The translations under genes and the position numbers were made by a program. The notes below the pieces were generated by a model, which was not told where the DNA came from, made no database searches, and saw nothing but the letters and a program-made list of their open reading frames with translations. From Nemertoderma westbladi (taxonomy: Eukaryota > Xenacoelomorpha > Nemertodermatida > Nemertodermatidae): 64,000 nt of DNA. Positions 13,801 through 47,185 of this stretch are shown here, one piece after another (the stretch's first letter is position 1; every line of letters begins with the position of its first letter). The stretch spans positions 48,142 to 112,141 of the forward strand of contig JAUCBJ010001978.1 of NCBI GenBank assembly GCA_032718475.1, given 5' to 3'.

Positions 13801-16800
13801 TCTATCGCCGCCCACTAACCCTAGCAGCAACCTCTATCGCCGCGCACTAACCCTAGCTGCAACCTCTATTGCCTCCCACTAACCCTCAACCTCTATCGCC
13901 GCCCACTAACCCTAGCTGCAACCTCTATCGCCGTCCACTAACCCTCAACCTCTATCGCCGTCCACTAACCCTAGCTGCAACATCTATCGCCGCCCACTAA
14001 CCCTAGCAGCAACCTCTATCGCCGCCCACTAACCCTAGCTGCAACCTCTATCGCCGTCCACTAACCCTCAACCTCTATCGCCGCCCACTAACCCTAGCTG
14101 CAACATCTATCGCCGCCCACTAACCCTAGCAGCAACCTCTATCGCCGCCCACTAACCCTAGCTGCAACCTCTATCGCCGCCCACTAACCCTAGCTGCAAC
14201 CTCTATGGCCGCCCACTAACCCTAGCTGCAACCTCTATCGCCGCCCACTAACCCTAGCTGCAACCTCTATCGCCGCCCACTAACCCTAGCAGCAACCTCT
14301 ATCGCCGCCCACTAACCCTAGCTGCAACCTCTATCGCCGCCCACTAACCCTCAACCTCTATCGCCGCCCACTAACCCTAGCAGCAACCTCTATCGCCGCC
14401 CACTAACCCTAGCTGCAACCTCTATCGCCGTCCACTAACCCTCAACCTATATCGCCGCCCACTAACCCTAGCAGCAACCTCTATCGCCGCCCACTAACCC
14501 TAGCTGCAACCTCTATCGCCGCCCACTAACCCTGGCTGCAACCTCTATCGCCGCCCACTAACCCTAGCTGCAACCTCTATCGCCGCCCACTAACCCTAGC
14601 AGCAACCTCTATCGCCGCCCACTAACCCTAGCAGCAACCTCTATCGCCGCCCACTAACCCTAGCTGCAACCTCTATCGCCGCCCACTAACCATCAACCTC
14701 TATCGCCGCCCACTAACCCTCAACCTCTATCGCCGCCAACTAACCCTAGCTGCAACCTCTATCGCCGCCCACTAACCCTAGGCTGCAACCTCTATCGCCG
14801 CCCACTAACCCTAGCAGCAATCTCTATCGCCGCCCACTAACCCTAGCTGCAACCTCTATCGCCGTCCACTAACCCTAGCTGCAATCTCTATCGCCGCCCG
14901 CTAACCCTAGCTGCAACCTCTATCGCCGTCCACTAACCCTAGCAGCAACCTCTATCGCCGCCCACTAACCCTAGCAGCAACCTCTATCGCCGCCCACTAA
15001 CCCTAGCTGCAACCTCTATCGCCGCCCACTAACCCTAGCTGCAACCTCTATCGCCGCCCACTAACCCTAGCAGCAATCTCTATCGCCGCCCACTAACCCT
15101 AGCAGCAACCTCTATCGCCGCCCACTAACCCTAGCTACAACCTCTATCGCCGCCCACTAACCCTAGCTGCAACCTCTATCGCCGTCCACTAACCCTAGCT
15201 GCAACCTCTATCACCGCCCACTAACCCTAGCTGCAACCTCTATCGCCGCCCACTAACCCTAGCAGCAACCTCTATCGCCGCCCACTAACCCTCAACCTCT
15301 ATCGCCGACCACTAACCCTAGCTGCAACCTCTATCGCCGTCCACTAATCCTAGCAGCAACCTCTATCGCCGCCCACTAACCCTAGGCTGCAACCTCTATC
15401 GCCGCCCACTAACCCTAGCTGCAACCTCTATCGCCGCCCACTAACCCTAGCAGCAATCTCTATCGCCGCCCACTAACCCTAGCTGCAACCTCTATCGCCG
15501 CCCACTAACCCTAGCTGCAACCTCTATCGCCGCCCACTAACCCTAGCAGCAACCTCTATCGCCGTCCACTAACCCTAGGCTGCAACCTCTATCGCCGCCC
15601 ACTAACCCTAGCTGCAACCTCTATCGCCGCCCACTAACCCTAGCTGCAACCTCTATCGCCGTCCACTAACCCTAGCTGCAACCTCTATCGCCGTCCACTA
15701 ACCCTAGCAGCAACCTCTATCGCCGCCCACTAACCCTAGTAGCAACCTCTATCGCCGCCCACTAACCCTAGGCTGCAACCTCTATCGCCGCCCACTAACC
15801 CTAGCTGCAACCTCTATCGCCGCCCACTAACCCTAGCAGCAATCTCTATCGCCGCCCACTAACCCTAGCTGCAACCTCTATCGCCGCCCACTAACCCTAG
15901 CTGCAACCTCTATCGCCGCCCACTAACCCTAGCAGCAACCTCTATCGCCGTCCACTAACCCTAGGCTGCAACCTCTATCGCCGCCCACTAACCCTAGGCT
16001 GCAACCTCTATCGCCGCCCACTAACCCTAGCAGCAATCTCTATCGCCGCCCACTAACCCTAGCTGCAACCTCTATCGCCGTCCACTAACCCTAGCAGCAA
16101 CCTCTATCGCCGCCCACTAACCCTAGCAGCAACCTCTATCGCCGCCCACTAACCCTAGGCTGCAACCTCTATCGCCGCCCACTAACCCTAGCAGCAATCT
16201 CTATCGCCGTCCACTAACCCTAGCTGCAATCTCTATCGCCTCCCACTAACCCTAGCTGCAACCTCTATCGCCGCCCACTAACCCTAGGCTGCAACCTCTA
16301 TCGCCGCCCACTAACCCTAGCAGCAATCTCTATCGCCGTCCACTAACCCTAGCTGCAATCTCTATCGCCGCCCGCTAACCCTAGCTGCAACCTCTATCGC
16401 CGCCCACTAACCCTAGCAGCAACCTCTATCGCCGCCCACTAACCCTAGCTGCAACCTCTATCGCCGTCCACTAACCCTAGCTGCAACCTCTATCGCCGTC
16501 CACTAACCCTAGCAGCAACCTCTATCGCCGCCCACTAACCCTAGCAGCAACCTCTATCGCCGCCCACTAACCCTAGCTGCAACCTCTATCGCCGCCCACT
16601 AACCCTAGCTGCAACCTCTATCGCCGCCCACTAACCCTAGCAGCAATCTCTATCGCCGCCCACTAACCCTAGCAGCAACCTCTATCGCCGCCCACTAACC
16701 CTAGCTACAACCTCTATCGCCGCCCACTAACCCTAGCTGCAACCTCTATCGCCGCCCACTAACCCTCAACCTCTATCCCGCCACTAACCCTAGCTGCAAC

Positions 16801-17800
16801 CTCTATCGCCGCCCACTAACCCTAGCTGCAACCTCTATCGCCGCCCACTAACCATAGCAGCAACCTCTATCGCCGCCCACTAACCCTAGACTGCAACCTC
16901 TATCGCCGCCCACTAACCCTAGCTGCAACCTCTATCGCCGCCCACTAACCCTAGCAGCAATCTCTATCGCCGCCCACTAACCCTAGCTGCAACCTCTATC
17001 GCCGCCCACTAACCCTAGCTGCAACCTCTATCGCCGCCCACTAACCCTAGCAGCAACCTCTATCGCCGTCCACTAACCCTAGGCTGCAACCTCTATCGCC
17101 GCCCACTAACCCTAGCTGCAACCTCTATCGCCGCCCACTAACCCTAGCTGCAACCTCTATCGCCGTCCACTAACCCTAGCTGCAACCTCTATCGCCGTCC
17201 ACTAACCCTAGCTGCAACCTCTATCGCCGCCCACTAACCCTCGACCTCTATCGCCGCCCACTAACCCTAGCTGCAACCTCTATCGCCGCCCACTAACCCT
17301 AGCTGCAACCTCTATCGCCGCCCACTAACCCTAGCTGCAACCTCTATCGCCGCCCACTAACCCTCAACCTCTATCGCCGCCCACTAACCCTAGCTGCAAC
17401 CTCTATCGCCGCCCACTAACCCTAGCTGCAACCTCTATCGCCGCCCACTAACCCTCAACCTCTATCGCCGCCCACTAACCCTAGCTGCAACCTCTATCGC
17501 CGCCCACTAACCCTAGCTGCAACCTCTATCGCCGCCCACTAACCCTCAACCTCTATCGCCGTCCACTAACCCTAGCTGCAACCTCTATCGCCGCCCACTA
17601 ACCCTAGCTGCAACCTCTATCGCCGCCCACTAACCCTCAACCTCTATCGCCGCCCACTAACCTTAGCTGCAACCTCTATCGCCGCCCACTAACCCTAGGC
17701 TGCAACCTCTATCGCCGCCCACTAACCCTCAACCTCTATCGCCGCCCACTAACCTTAGCTGCAACCTCTATCGCCGCCCACTAACCCTAGGCTGCAACCT

Positions 17801-38087
<20,287 letters not shown>

Positions 38088-38929
38088 CTGCAGAAACTAA
38101 GTGTCAAAAAAATTAGAATATAATAGTAGGCCTAAGGAGATAGGCATATAGTCAATAATTGTTAGATGTCTATTATACTGTAATATTACAGTAGGCCTTA
38201 GGCATGCATATACCAGTACACCGGTAGCGGTAATGGATAATAAAAGTTTGCAGATTCTACAGTACTGTATAATAAAAAGATAATATATTATATGAAAATA
38301 TATAATATACATATATATATAATGTAAATAAAATATTTAGGGTAAGATGGGCCGACCTACAGTGTATTACCGGTATAATCCACAGTCAATGGAGTCATAC
38401 CAGTATGCCATTTACAATGGATTTACATTGCATGCAATGAAACTTACTTGTTGGCATTCTGTTAAATTGCTTCGGAAAATAATAACTGAAAGATATTTTA
38501 TCAAGAAATTGAAATATTTATACGGTACAGTAGGCCAATATTGCAGCACCGGTTGTATAATTTATCAAACCAGGCAGTACAAACTGAACCGTGTAGGCGC
38601 CAGTGCATTATAAAGCTGAATTGTATTTGTATTTAAGCCGTTACCAAGTAACATAAAAATCAGCTGACACAGCGTCCTTACTATTGGCGGACTAAATAAA
38701 AGGCACTTTTCGCCTTGTATATTTTACTAATTTGGCCCTGCATTTTGCCTTTCTGCTATGTATCATGTCGTTCTATAAATACTTATACAGTAGAACGCCA
38801 TGCTATGCACTGATGCTTGACAGTCAGAGTATAGCATAGGTGCTTTCGCTTTGTTGTGTTTATTATATTTTATGAAAATTGCTAAGGGCATTAAACGAGT
38901 TATACAAGCGACAAGTAAAAATACAGGGC
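38088..38929. other. Stretch 5' of the first recognised ANKRD42-like exon
   Basis: AT-rich with many ATATAT and ACCGGT words. A further 5' exon or promoter of the gene could lie here or beyond, but no start codon with a matching splice donor was recognised. Confidence 0.4.
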
Positions 38930-39000
38930 GTAATCAACGCCTTGAAATAGTGCTTATAAAGGCGCATTATAAATCTTATTATTATTATTAATAATGACTT
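38930..39000 (+). repeat. Probable SINE or LINE 3' tail
   Basis: The sequence AAGGCGCATTATAAATC followed by a short TTATTATTA run resembles the common 3' end of invertebrate non-LTR elements, a GCGC-ATATAAAT word followed by a TTA repeat. The upstream body was not delimited. Confidence 0.4.
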
Positions 39001-39079
39001 TATTTCAATAAATTATTTAAAGTTTTTGTGGACTAATGTAATATCTTTGGAGTACTATGTACACCAGTTTGTTCACCTT

Positions 39080-39490
39080 TTAATTTGGGGTCAATAGATC
39101 TTATTGAAAGAGTCCAAAGATATTTTACCCGTCGTTTGTATGTTCGTTGTAAATTTGATCGTGCTAACTACTTAGATCGACTCCTACGTTTAAAACTACA
39201 GCCGCTAGAAGTCCGAAGACATATCTTTGATCTAATGCTGGTGTATATGATTAATAACAATCTTGTTGATTTAAATTTTCTCATGACTTCTTTCATATAT
39301 CAGTTAGAAATAATAATAGGGGTCATTCCATGAAACTTTACAAGCCCTTTTCCAGACTTCAGACAGCTAAAGAATCGCTCTAAAATCGTGCAGTAGATTG
39401 GAATGGCCTGCCGCAAGATGTCGTTAGTGCATCCAATATTAAAATTTTTAAGGATAAAATAAAAGAAGTTGACCTGTTACCTTGGTAATT
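39080..39490 (+). mobile_element. Degenerate 3' end of a CR1/Jockey-type LINE
   Basis: Encodes the C-terminal region that follows the reverse transcriptase in many LINEs: LIERVQRYFTRRLY, then LKLQPLEVRRHIFDLMLVY. After a frameshift near 39295 and a stop, GHSMKLYKPFSR and VDWNGLPQDVVSA follow, with an end at 39488. It is a 5'-truncated, inactive remnant. The protein style differs from the neighbouring element at 39768. Confidence 0.8.
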
Positions 39491-39767
39491 ATAATAGATT
39501 TATAGTTTGAAATTCCTATGCTTATTTTATTTTTTTCTGATAATTGAACCTTCACTTTTGATCCACTAAGAAACATATGTTGTATTGTATTCTCTTTTTT
39601 TTCCTTTTAAGAACGTATTTTATTTAATACTTTCACCCCACTGACATACAGTAAGTGTTTGTAATCTATGTTCCCCGTTTAGTAATTTCTGTCGTAAATT
39701 TAACAACATTATTGATTTATTTGACGTTTATGTATATATGTAAACGCACCTATAAGCGTAACAGTAG

Positions 39768-41146
39768 CATTTACGCGAATTGTACCAGCTCCCAAGAAGG
39801 GCAACCTAACACTCTATGGTTCTTTTCGGGGAATCTCATTGATCTCGATTGCTGCAAAGCTATACAATAGGATTCTATTAAATCGCATCAGGGATCCCAT
39901 TGAGAGACTGCTCCGTGGAAATCAGAATGGGTTCCGTAAAGGTCATGGGACCATGGAGCCCATTTTGGCACTTAGAAGGATAATTGAAGAATTATCAAAA
40001 AAGAAAGACAGGCATCTGGCTGTTATCTTTGTTGACTTCTTCAAGGCCTTTGATTCAGTCTCTCGCTCACGTATGTTCAGCATACTTTCATTATATGGGA
40101 TTCCTGATGAAATTATTGCAGCAATCAGATCAGTATACGATGGTTCGACAACATTTGTGTCTACTGTTGACGGTGATACAGAACCATTTGAAGTATTATG
40201 GGGCGTTCTCCAAGGAGACACACTTGCACCATTCTTGTTCATTATTGTGGTTGACTATGTTCTACGCATGTCCTTAGATCATCATAATGATGATGGGGTG
40301 ATGATAACTCCACCTACTGGCTCCAGAAGTCGAGGAAATCCTGCCAAGTACCTAACTGATCTAGACTTTGCTGATGACTTAGGAGTACTCTCAGAATCAT
40401 TAGAGGGAGCCCAACGGCTCCTCAGCTCATTAGAACATTCTGCTTCTAGTGTTGGTATTTTTATTAACTCCAGAAAGACCAAAATTTTGACAGTTAACTT
40501 TGAAAGTCCTCAGCAAGTCTCTGATCGGATGAGCATAAGCTCAAAGGATGGTATGCTTGAGCATGTGGACGACTTCTGTTACCTGGGATCATGGATCCGG
40601 AAGTCAGGTAAGGACCTTCGAATACGTAAGGGAAAGGCATGTGCAGCCTTGAATAGGCTTTCCTGGATTTGGAAGTCACCGATAATTAATCGGAAACTTA
40701 AGGTCCGATTATTTAGAGCAGCAGTAGTTCCAGTACTCCTCTACGGGAGTCCATGCTGGGCTCTAACTGCTGAGGACACCAAATCTCTGGATGGCACATT
40801 TACAAGAATGCTACGCCGGGTTCATTGTGTCAAGTACAATGCACACATCTCCAACCAGACACTATATAACATTGGAGGTGTCTCATTGGTTCCCCCAAGC
40901 TTGACACTAGAAGAAAATCGCCTCCGCTTTGCAGGACATTGCTTTCGCCGTGAGGACCAGCCAGTACATAATCTTGTACTTTGGCAGCCTCATGGAGTGA
41001 ATAAGCATGGTGGACAGCCCATGACTTTCTTGAGATGCATCTTAAAGGACACTGGCCTTGAAGATGCGGATGATCTAGCAAATGTCATGGGTGATAGGGA
41101 GTTGTGGCGGTGCAATTTTGTTGATAAGCCGGCACAGCATTCTTAA
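39768..41146 (+). mobile_element. LINE reverse transcriptase, 5'-truncated
   Basis: Open frame ending at 41146 that begins without a start codon in the sense of RIVPAPKKGNLTL, then FRGISLISIAAKLYNRIL. Reverse transcriptase motifs are present in order: NGFRKGHGTMEPI, VIFVDFFKAFDSVSR (first catalytic aspartate), QGDTLAPFLF, LTDLDFADDLGVLSE (FADD in place of YADD), and the C-terminal FCYLGSWIRKSGKDLRIRKG and VLLYGSPCWALT. About 460 codons are uninterrupted, so this copy is young or under recent selection. The endonuclease is missing. A 3' untranslated stretch with AATGCAGCTGCAATGCAGC runs to about 41275. Related fragments lie at 30560-31045, 31487-31855 and 46741-47185. Confidence 0.92.
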
Positions 41147-41275
41147 AAATGCAGCTGCAATGCAGCATGCCGATCCTAGTAGTACCTTGGTGGTGTTTCC
41201 CCTTTAATTGTAATTAATGTTAATATTAAATGAGTGTTGTAATAATAATAAACTAATAAAACGTATCATCCTCCC

Positions 41276-43498
41276 TCCATAATTTATTCAGGGCCTACAT
41301 GTGTAACCTGAGCCTAATACCCGATAGCTATCGCTATCGGCACCAAATACTGTACTCGTAGCGTACAGTACCACTGTTACGAGAACATTATAAATTATCT
41401 AAGCATATAGGCCTACCGAAGGTTTAATTAATTTTACTACAGTATAATAATAAATATCAAAATGTTAAAGGAACTTTACTATATGAACCGATCACTTATT
41501 CTGTTGATATATTAGATTCGTAAACTAATTAACCTGAGTTGGTAAAATTAAGAACATAAAATTTACGCCTACTACATATGGGACAATTTTTTGTAAAATA
41601 ATGGTCTATTTTTTTATGTTACTATTCTTATTCATACCCTTGTCTAGTCATGGTATAGGTTTACGGTATGACAACAAACGGACAACATTTATTACAATAT
41701 AATCACATGCACTGTATGTACAGTATCAAACAATATGGACGGGCTTAAAATGATTGATGCAAGCATTGATGTAATCGCAGAATAATCTAACTAGCATAGG
41801 GTGCAGCTGAGCGCCCCCAAATGATGAAACACGGTCAATGGTTTAATTATAGGCAACAACGCCGCGAGCGAGCGGCAGAGAGAGGGGCAACAACGTTTGC
41901 AACTTCAAATAGTGGTCACCAGGAGCCAAAATTGTAAATATTAATTCCAGAACATGAATATATTTATATGCTCTGTAGTAGTTGTGAATAAGGTGACTTG
42001 ATTATATTGGTTGTCTGTCTACTGGTCTATGGCTTCTGGATACCTGCATGCATAGCTACAGTAGCTGCCTTGGTTAGGCCAGTTGCGAGATGATGGTGCT
42101 GAGTAGGGAACGCCCCCCCCCCCCCCCCCCCTCCTCTCCTAACTGACAATATTACGGACTAAAATCACACACTCTGAAGCTTTGTGGGGCGGTAATCGGT
42201 CTACAGTCAGACAGTACCTCAACTGCTCTACACACATACACTTCGTACACTGGTACAGTACCGGTACCGCACCGGCAACCTACTGACCTAATCTGTATCC
42301 AGGCATCCTCTACTACAGTACTAAACGTCTACTGGTCTAAAGCTTGCAGTACAGCAGTATTGCAGTACTGCAGTATGCAGTATCTGAGTAGGCAGTAGGC
42401 TAGTGTTGTAGCAGTGAAGTCAGGACAGCAGGAAGTGAGGAGACTTGACTTACTTCATACTTCTGTACTTACCAGGCTTACGACAGCAGGACAGTACCGG
42501 TACGAAGCGAAGTGCGAAAGGAAGCGACGTAGAAAGCAAGGCAGCAAGGCCTGACTGCCTGATAGCCTGAACTGCTGAAGGCTTCAAGGATTACCAACAA
42601 CCGATAAGCCAACCAGAACCAACAGCGGCACCGGCAACAGGCTGACACTAACTGACTAACAGGCAAGATGCCAAGATGATAGGATAGCTCTAATTTCTGA
42701 ATTTCAATTTTAGTTTAGCCTATCATCACCTATCCACAATCAGCATGCTGGCATGTGCTGCTATTACACAGTCGACTGTCAGACCTGCAGACAGTATAAA
42801 TTAGTCTAAACCAGTAAACCAAATTGTTTAAGACAGAATAATCCAGTAATCTGATAATGGCTGGTATGGTGGTTGGATCAATATTTTCTGCATAGGCCTA
42901 TCTACTAATCATATCTATCTTACGGAGGTCGATGCTTGTTCTTCGCTGCTTCTACTGTTCTCAATCAGTTATAGTTTGTCATCTCCATCTGCGAACCGCA
43001 ACTGAATTAGGAGGTTTTCCGCTGAGCTGTGATCTAAAATCTTATTTCTATTGTATAGGTCTACCTACACGTACTGAACTGACGTACAGACTGACAGACG
43101 TACGTTCCATTGCAGCACTGACTGAAAATTGTTTAAATATTTTAATTTCGTTAATTTGCGCCTTTGAATTAATTACTGAATTACCGGTTACGGTAGTAGA
43201 TTAGGCGCCTTACAGCCTTACAGCCTTACAGCCTTATAAATTTGTGTTATTATTATTATTGTTATTATAATATTACTAGTAGTAGTAGAGTAGTATGGTC
43301 TATCCAGCTATCTGTATATTGTCAGTGGTCCTACTACTGCCAGATTGTCTGACTGTTGTGCATCCAATGTAATGCTGCAATGTTTGTTTACTATTCTGGG
43401 ATACAACTTACGGACTTATGGACATTATAATTATTAAAACATATCGATTGCTTAAATTTTGTTTACATTTCAAGATCTCATAGATCTCATTCATCACC
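41276..43498. other. Intergenic stretch upstream of the LEPROT-like gene
   Basis: No gene is supported. It contains a 20-bp palindrome CCGATAGCTATCGCTATCGG at about 41321, a 19-C run at 42113-42131, many CAGTACCGGTAC words, a 10-bp repeat TTACAGCCTT at about 43209-43240, and ATT/AGT microsatellites near 43250-43295. The promoter of the downstream gene is probably here but no element is certain. Confidence 0.5.
42113..42131. repeat. Homopolymer run, 19 C
   Basis: Uninterrupted C on the plus strand in intergenic sequence. The length is uncertain. Confidence 0.85.
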
Positions 43499-43915
43499 AT
43501 GGCTGCTGGAATTAAAGGTATAATTGGTCTGGCCTTCTCAGCGGCTGTCGGCGTAACATTCCTGCTACTGGGTTGCGCACTGCCTGACTATCGGAATTAC
43601 TGGCCCCTATTCGTGCTGTTCTTCTACTTGCTGGTACCAGTGCCGCTGATTATCGCCCGACGTATCAGCTCCACCGACTGGGGTGGCGGCGGTGGGGGGT
43701 CCAGCAACGCTCTGTGGGAGACTGGATTGTTCGTTACTGCCGGTGTTGTTGTCTCCGCTTTCGGCTTACCTGTCGTTTTGGCACACATCGCTACCATTAA
43801 ATGGGGCGCCTGCGCCCTGGTTATGTCCGGCAATCTTATTGTGTTTCTTACAATTCTCGCTTACTTTCTTATATTTACTGGAGACGATGAATATGCTTTT
43901 AGTGTTTGGATATAA
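43499..43915 (+). CDS. LEPROT: LEPROT/LEPROTL1-family endospanin, intronless
   Basis: 138 codons in one exon, starting in a good context (CATCACCATGG). Endospanins are small four-pass membrane proteins of the Golgi and endosomes that limit surface delivery of receptors such as the leptin and growth hormone receptors in mammals; yeast Vps55 is a relative. The signature residues are present: FLLLGCALPDYRNYWPLFVL near residues 21-40, VVSAFGLPVVLA near 85, IKWGACALVMSGN near 100, then FLTILAYFLIF. Four hydrophobic segments are visible. Odd features are a glycine run (GGGGGG) near residue 65 in the loop between the second and third segments, and the lack of introns where mammalian genes have several. 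It belongs to the family beyond reasonable doubt; LEPROT versus LEPROTL1 cannot be decided. Confidence 0.93.
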   Translation: MAAGIKGIIGLAFSAAVGVTFLLLGCALPDYRNYWPLFVLFFYLLVPVPLIIARRISSTDWGGGGGGSSNALWETGLFVTAGVVVSAFGLPVVLAHIATIKWGACALVMSGNLIVFLTILAYFLIFTGDDEYAFSVWI

Positions 43916-43973
43916 ATATATGTAAACCACATAAAAGTATATAGATATTCCAGTATATATACACATAATATAG

Positions 43974-43988
43974 CCCCCCCCCCCCCCC
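43974..43988. repeat. Homopolymer run, 15 C
   Basis: Uninterrupted C about 60 bases after the LEPROT-like stop codon, probably within its 3' untranslated region. Confidence 0.8.
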
Positions 43989-45310
43989 TACCACATATAT
44001 ATAATATATACCGGTATATGGGCGGTGTTTATCAACAACTGTACCAACACATTCGATCATCTTGCTAAATGTTGCTCATTTTTGTGCATTATTCGGATTT
44101 TATAGTTTTACTTTTTAAGTTAATTTTATAATATAATATTTATATAATATATCAATATCAGATTTAGGTTTCATTGTTTTGTCCATTGATATATATCGAT
44201 TGATTAAATCCGCTGTTTTGTATTAAGTCGCCCCTATGTCGGAATTGCATCATTGTTTTCATTCACCGTTTGGTTTCTATATTACAATTTTACAGTACGG
44301 TAACCAAACATAGCGAGTATTTATAAGAAATCAACGAGTAATTATTGTCCTGTCATCCAAAAAGGTATATTACATCGATGTAATACGTAATTATTTATAC
44401 TTTTGAAACATTATTTCACACCGGAAATCTGTGATTATTAAAATAAGGAAGAAAAAATATATTTCTCTATCTATTTAAAGTTCTCACTAAGACTACGATG
44501 GCTTTTTTTATTATTTGCATTTGGCCCAATTTTATCGATCTTTGAAAGCTGTTCGAATATCGCTGTTTTCCTAATGGCGACCGCACTTAGGAAGATACAT
44601 TTACCTTAATATTCCTCTCAATATTAGCTGGTAAATATAACCAAAAAAACACATAATATCACTATATCAGTAATTAAAAGTGAATAGTAGTCACATAAAC
44701 ATAAAAATTATAGCACTGGAGTTATAGAAAGTGGATACCAGTCAAATAAAGTGAACATCCACTCACTTAGTTAATTCTCGAAGAGTGAATAAATGTTTCA
44801 AATGTGTATATTATTTATTCCCGGTAACTATATTTATTAGTTATGTTTAAGTAATTACAAATACTATTACCACCTACCTACATACTTTATTTACAAACTC
44901 GCCCAAGTTGTTAATTTTATTTAAACTGAAGTCAATTAATTTATCAAGTATTTGAAATTTTCATATTTTTGGGTTATTTGTGATGGCCGGATCGAAAATA
45001 TTATATTAATTTCAATTTTAAACTACAATTTTTCGTCGCGTACCGATACGTGTATTTGCGTTTTGCGTTCCGCTCTACAATCATCTGATCCGTGTGGTTT
45101 TATATACTAACGAGCGTAGTGAATGAAAATATAGTTACGAGGATGTGGAATACCTCAACAGGTCAGGCGAGTAATAGTAATATTAGGCTTAAAAGGGAAA
45201 AAGGATCTTTGAAAAAATTTGAAATATGATTTATGAAATATGATTTGTAACAAATCTATTTTTTATTTACACCGGTTTTTTAGTGTTTGCAATTAGATGG
45301 AATTCATATA
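43989..45310. other. Stretch downstream of the LEPROT-like gene
   Basis: AT-rich. It must contain the 3' end of the LEPROT-like transcript, but no convincing polyadenylation signal close to the stop was picked out. No other gene is seen. Confidence 0.45.
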
Positions 45311-45319
45311 AATTAATTT

Positions 45320-46015
45320 GGAATTTTTAAACAATTGTTTTTTCGGTGGTGCCAAATTCTGGTGCAAACACCAAATTTTGAAATATGTCAATTTTTTAAA
45401 TTGATTGTTTGAACCTGTTTTTTGCGCAATTGGGGTTTATGGGGTTCTGGTTTCGATAGAATATATACGAGTTAAACCAAGTTTATCAAACTTGTATTTT
45501 TCGGAGCTGTGTATTAAATTTTGTGCCAGCACGAAATTTTGAAAATCCAGTCAATAATTGTTCAATGGATTGTGACAATTTATTTCTCACATTTTAGAGG
45601 GTTATGACGGTTCTGCATTCAATGGAATAAATAATTATCTAACTAGACATCTCAAACTTGTATTTTTCGGAAGTGGGTGCATTATTTGGTGCTAGCACCA
45701 AATTTTGAAACCCATCAAATTTATCAATTGATTGTGTCGCCTTGTTTCTTGGGTTTTTCGGGTTAGTGAGAGTTCCGAAATTTTTCAATGAAGTGAGAAA
45801 AATTGCATTTAAAACCCTTAAATGCAATTTTTCTCACTTCATTGAAAAATTTGTATTCAAACTTGTATTTTTCGCCGGTGGGTGAAAATTGTTTTGCCAG
45901 CACCAAATTTTTAAAAATAAGCAAACCTGAATATCATTACAACAGCACTGGACATCTCAAACTTGTACTTTTTGGTGATGGGTGTGCAATTCGGTGCTAG
46001 TACCAAAATTTTCCA
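45320..46015. repeat. Diverged tandem repeat, about 150-180 bp units
   Basis: At least four diverged copies share the order TCAAACTTGTATTTTTCGG, then a GTGGGTG-like word, then GGTGCTAGCACCAAATTTT and a run of AT-rich spacer. GGTGCTAGCACC is itself palindromic. Copies are seen near 45340, 45480, 45645, 45855 and 45955. No coding function is apparent. Confidence 0.7.
45778..45852. repeat. Perfect 35-bp inverted repeat, 5-nt loop
   Basis: Left arm 45778-45812 and right arm 45818-45852 are exact reverse complements separated by AACCC. The arms contain CAATGAAGTGAGAAAAATTG. A transcript would form a 35-bp hairpin. It lies inside the diverged tandem repeat region. Confidence 0.95.
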
Positions 46016-46740
46016 TATTATGCCGAAAAATACGAGTAACAATTATCTGACAACTTAGAAATGTATTCCATTAGAATCAGCGCCCCAGAAAACATGAAAT
46101 GTGAATTTATAGCATCGTATAAGTGAATTAAAGGCTTTGTGTTCAAACTGAAAAGTGCTGGTTACTTGTTTTTTTCATAAAACTAAAACTAATAACAGCC
46201 ATTTAAGTAATCAGACCATTTTTAAATATTTTCCAATGGATTCTACGCCCCAAAAACCTGTATTGAAAAACGATGAGCCGAAAATTGAAACTTTCAATTT
46301 GTTTGAAAATTGTTCACTACTTGAAATTTTGGTGCTGCAAAATAATCACCCAAGTACATTTTTTCGAAATTTTTTTTTCGGTCGGATTCAGACTATTGAA
46401 ATCTACGTTTTCGTTGAAATTTGTAGATTTTAGAGGTGGGTCAATATGACCCCCCCGGTATTTGTACAACATTTTTTGCCTGGAACTAATAAGGGTTAAT
46501 AAGTAATTTCTGACACTAATTACTTCTGCCTACATTCATACGCATTCATGTATTAAACAATTACGGCACCTTGCACAATCACCTCAGTGGCAGGATTTTA
46601 AGAATTTTTCGTTATCCATGAAGCTAAGGAAAATCAACAATTTTCACTAAGAAATATTTCCTTAGCTGAGAGTGAGATGGTGGTCATAGTGGGCCGTTTT
46701 ACTCATGTGAGTCGAAGATGGTTGCGGTAAGTGAATGCGG
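46016..46740. other. Stretch between the diverged repeats and a LINE fragment
   Basis: AT-rich. A frame of 92 codons at 46155-46433 has no recognisable features and continues the repeat-like composition. Nothing is called. Confidence 0.45.
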
Positions 46741-47185
46741 TTACTGAGTCCATACTGGGCTCTAACTGCTGAGGACACCAAATCTCTGGATGGCACATTC
46801 ACAAGAATGCGTCGCCGGGTTCACTGTCAAGTAAAATGCACACATCTCCAACCAGACACTATATAACATTGGAGGTGTCTCATTGGTTCCCCCAAGCTTG
46901 ACACTAGAACGAAGCCGCCTCCGCTTTGCACGACATTGCTTTCGCCGTGAGGACCAGCCAGCGCATAATCTTGTGCTTTGGTGGCAAGAATGGTGGACAG
47001 TCCATGACTTTCTTGATACGTCGCTTAAAGGACACTGGCCTTGTAGATGTGGATAATCTGCTGAAAGTTATGGGGGATAGAGAGTTGTGCGCGGCAATTT
47101 TGTCGTTAAGTCGGCACCACTGTAACATCTGATGGTCTTTAACATTCTTAATGCACGCTGCATTGGAGCATGCTATTTGTGGATT
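46741..47185 (+). mobile_element. 3' LINE fragment, frameshifted
   Basis: Closely related to the 3' part of the LINE at 39768-41146, starting at its TPYWALTAEDTKSLDG-like segment and running through the C-terminal region. Several small deletions break the frame (for example after GGGTTCACTG). A 3' tail with the GCAGCTGCTATGCAGCAGG word extends to about 47270. Confidence 0.87.
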
